64,000 nt of DNA from Phocoena phocoena (taxonomy: Eukaryota > Chordata > Mammalia > Artiodactyla > Phocoenidae). Location: the NCBI RefSeq assembly GCF_963924675.1, contig NC_089224.1, positions 42,265,158-42,329,157 on the forward strand, given 5' to 3'. Below, piece after piece: positions 62,251 through 64,000 of the stretch. The position numbers were made by a program, and so were the translations under genes. Numbering within the stretch: position 1 is the first letter of the stretch; each line of letters starts with the position of its first letter. Below the pieces are notes generated by a model, which was not told the DNA's origin, made no database searches, and saw only the letters and a list, made by a program, of their open reading frames with translations.

Positions 62251-63264
62251 AAGGCTATGAAATTAAAGAAAAAAAAATAAATGAGTGTGAATGGGTTAGA
62301 ATAGTCAAAAAAATGTAGATGTCAAAAGAGAATATTAATAGAAAAATAGGAATGGTCAGTCAAAGGGTGACTGCCAACCAATAAATAGAGAGTACACATT
62401 TTTTTTTTTGCAAAAGCTTCAAAACATAAAACACTCTAGAAAACAATTCCCAATCTCTTTGGCTTACAGATGACAATATATACACAAAGGGAAATAACAA
62501 TGCAGAGTGATGTATAATAAATACTAAAGGCAATCAGAGGAATTATGAATGTGTGGATGCACATAGCTTAAAAAGGTTTCACTCAAGGGAGAGAATCAGG
62601 TGAGGGTTACATAGAAGGAGTGGTCTTGTGGGTGAGTTGAAGGGATGGCTATTCCACAGGAGAAAGGAATGAATGACAAAAGCAATGAGAGAAAAGGATA
62701 TTAAGCCTTACTGAGTAAAAAGTTACCTTATATCCATACAAATATCTGGCTTGTTAATTGGTCTCTGAACGTGTTAGCAAACATGTCACACAACTGTGTA
62801 CTTCCATGTAAATACATGTTCTTTTACTAAAAGCAAATATAAACAAACATTGGTACAAATACTGGCTTATCTCAAAGGAGAAGATCAGAAGATCACTCCA
62901 TGTACCATAGAGGGACCATTCGTAAACGCATTAATTCAAATTTTCTTACTTTTCATGTTCAAACTGATCATTTTCTCATATAACTTATTCTTCCTTCATT
63001 AATACAAATAAAGTTCATTAGTAATTTGAGTTTTTACTGTCTTCCCTTTCCACAGCAGAGCCCCAGGCTCAGTCAACACTTTAATATACACATTATCTTA
63101 ATTAGAGTGCTCATTCTTTCTTTAATAACAGTATAAATAAATTTTTGATTCAAGAATTTGCTAATTTTTCTTCTCTACTGCTGACATCCAGTTCTGTTTA
63201 GCCACTAGCTATGAACAAGTAATAATAATAAACACACATAAAATACACATTTGTAAGAACTTAC
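62251..63264. other. Unassigned AT-rich sequence
   Basis: Nothing recognised. Confidence 0.4.
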
Positions 63265-63768
63265 ATTTATTAACAAATACATATATTTTTTCCAAGCAAT
63301 TCCTAAATAGATATTTAAGCATTAAAATGTCAACCATGGAAACACATCACAGCCATCTACTTAATACTGATATGGTGCTTATCAAAGGACAGGTACTTAA
63401 TAAAGTCATTTTGATTTAGAGTTATAATTGGAAACTAGATAACGTGTAGGTTAATCGGCACATTTTAAAAATTGAAAGCCTAGACTTTTGAGGACAAAAT
63501 CTACACTATAATATGGGAGTGCTGTTCCTCATAAAGCACAAATGAGGCAGTTTGCTATAAACCCCACTGGGAAGGAAAATCCCATCCCTATTCAGTGATG
63601 AAGTGTGGATGTGGAAAAAAAAGATTGAAACACTACCACCATGAAGGACAAAAAAGCAATTGTTAGCAAAGAACAAATTCAGAACCAAGGAATCAACACT
63701 GGTTGGTAACCACGGCATAAACAGAAATCTTGTTTCCATATGAATTGTTATCCAGAACCTTGGGTGGT
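63265..63768 (-). other. Possible 3' UTR downstream of the coding-like segment
   Basis: Reading leftward from the stop there is AT-rich, stop-filled sequence with an AATAAA (minus strand, at about 63,270-63,275). No poly-A tract follows on the minus strand, which argues mildly against a processed pseudogene and allows for a genuine 3' UTR. Inference only. Confidence 0.3.
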
Positions 63769-64000
63769 TTAGTAAATGAGAAAAGGTCTGGAGCTAAGGC
63801 CACATCTGCTGGAGTGAACAGGTTTGAATAATTTGAACATGTTCTCTTGAAGTTGGGTAAGAATTTTCTTAAGCTGAATATATTCAGATGTCTGATCATG
63901 TTGATACTTATCACCTGTGTCTCCTACAGCAGCAGAAGAGGCTAACTCTAACACACTGAATTTCATATTCTCCACAGACTCTTTAGGCTCCTTGGTTTCC
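63769..64000 (-). pseudogene. Coding-like segment running off the window edge (terminal exon or pseudogene)
   Basis: On the minus strand the frame is open from the right window edge to a stop at 63,769-63,771, about 76 codons. The predicted peptide is hydrophilic, with a Lys/Glu/Gln-rich helical stretch (YIQLKKILTQLQENMF) typical of coiled-coil proteins. From about 63,850 a second minus-strand frame (stop at 63,693-63,695) looks equally protein-like, with FTPADVALAPDLFSF. This suggests either a frameshifted pseudogene or a natural end. I do not recognise the protein. No L1 or SINE signature is present. It may instead be an authentic last exon. Confidence 0.45.

Noticed and set aside
1..64000. 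A novel defence, biosynthetic or other gene system
   Set aside because: No set of intact, adjacent genes exists. Apart from the edge segment, all strong coding signals are L1 ORF remains.

Overview
The window reads as nuclear DNA from a cetacean (whale, dolphin or porpoise). The main evidence is four CHR-2-type and two older CHR-type tRNA-derived SINEs, the SINE family of whales and hippos, with a head of the form gggcttccctggtggcgcag and a terminus of the form gaggcccgcgtaccgc. LINE-1 copies with the cetartiodactyl type of 5' UTR and 3' end, a mariner miniature element of the type found in cattle and whales, and general mammalian relics (MIR, L2, MER5, MaLR LTRs) agree. Base composition is AT-rich, with the only clear CpG-rich stretch inside a LINE-1 5' UTR.

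No intact protein-coding gene, tRNA, rRNA, CRISPR or operon-like organisation is visible. The window looks like intergenic or deep intronic sequence whose recognisable content is layered retrotransposons. The one stretch with a non-repeat coding look is at the far right edge on the minus strand (about 63,770-64,000, with a possible 3' UTR to about 63,265). It could be the last exon of a gene lying outside the window, or a pseudogene.

Layout. 1-5,357: LINE-1 (+), cut by the window edge, with a CHR-2 SINE inside ORF2. 5,358-9,230: mostly unassigned, with an antisense L1 scrap and a hAT-type MITE. 9,240-9,972: MaLR-type LTR split by two L1 fragments. 10-15.5 kb: mostly unassigned, with an old L1 and two copies of an unnamed ~150 bp repeat. 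15,540-18,780: one L1 with an internal inversion (twin-priming structure), carrying an antisense CHR-type SINE and a CHR-2 SINE. A further CHR-2 lies at 18,844. 19-30 kb: unassigned DNA, old L1s, an old LTR and MIRs. 30.9-34.1 kb: a CHR-2 SINE, then an L1 endonuclease segment split by a CHR-type SINE. 34-43 kb: mostly unassigned, with MIRs, a minisatellite, simple repeats and an L1M split by another insert. 43.48-46.04 kb: L1 3' half. 47.47-54.61 kb: near full-length L1 with 5' UTR, broken ORF1 and ORF2, and a long surviving ORF2 3' half. 54.8-64 kb: L1M with a nested mariner MITE, an L1 3' end with clean target duplications, MER5A, two adjacent LTR relics, and old MIR/L2 pieces.

No genes here can be said to work together. 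The sequence gives an insertion history instead: old L1M, MIR, L2 and LTR relics first, then the younger cetartiodactyl L1s, with SINEs inserted into some of them. Every L1 reverse-transcriptase region present is broken, so none is predicted to be autonomous. I did not find a convincing new biological system. The most informative observations are the twin-primed L1, microsatellites that arose at the same L1 ORF2 position in two separate copies, an unclassified duplicated repeat, and the coding-like edge segment. All family names come from memory of consensus sequences and were not checked by a search.
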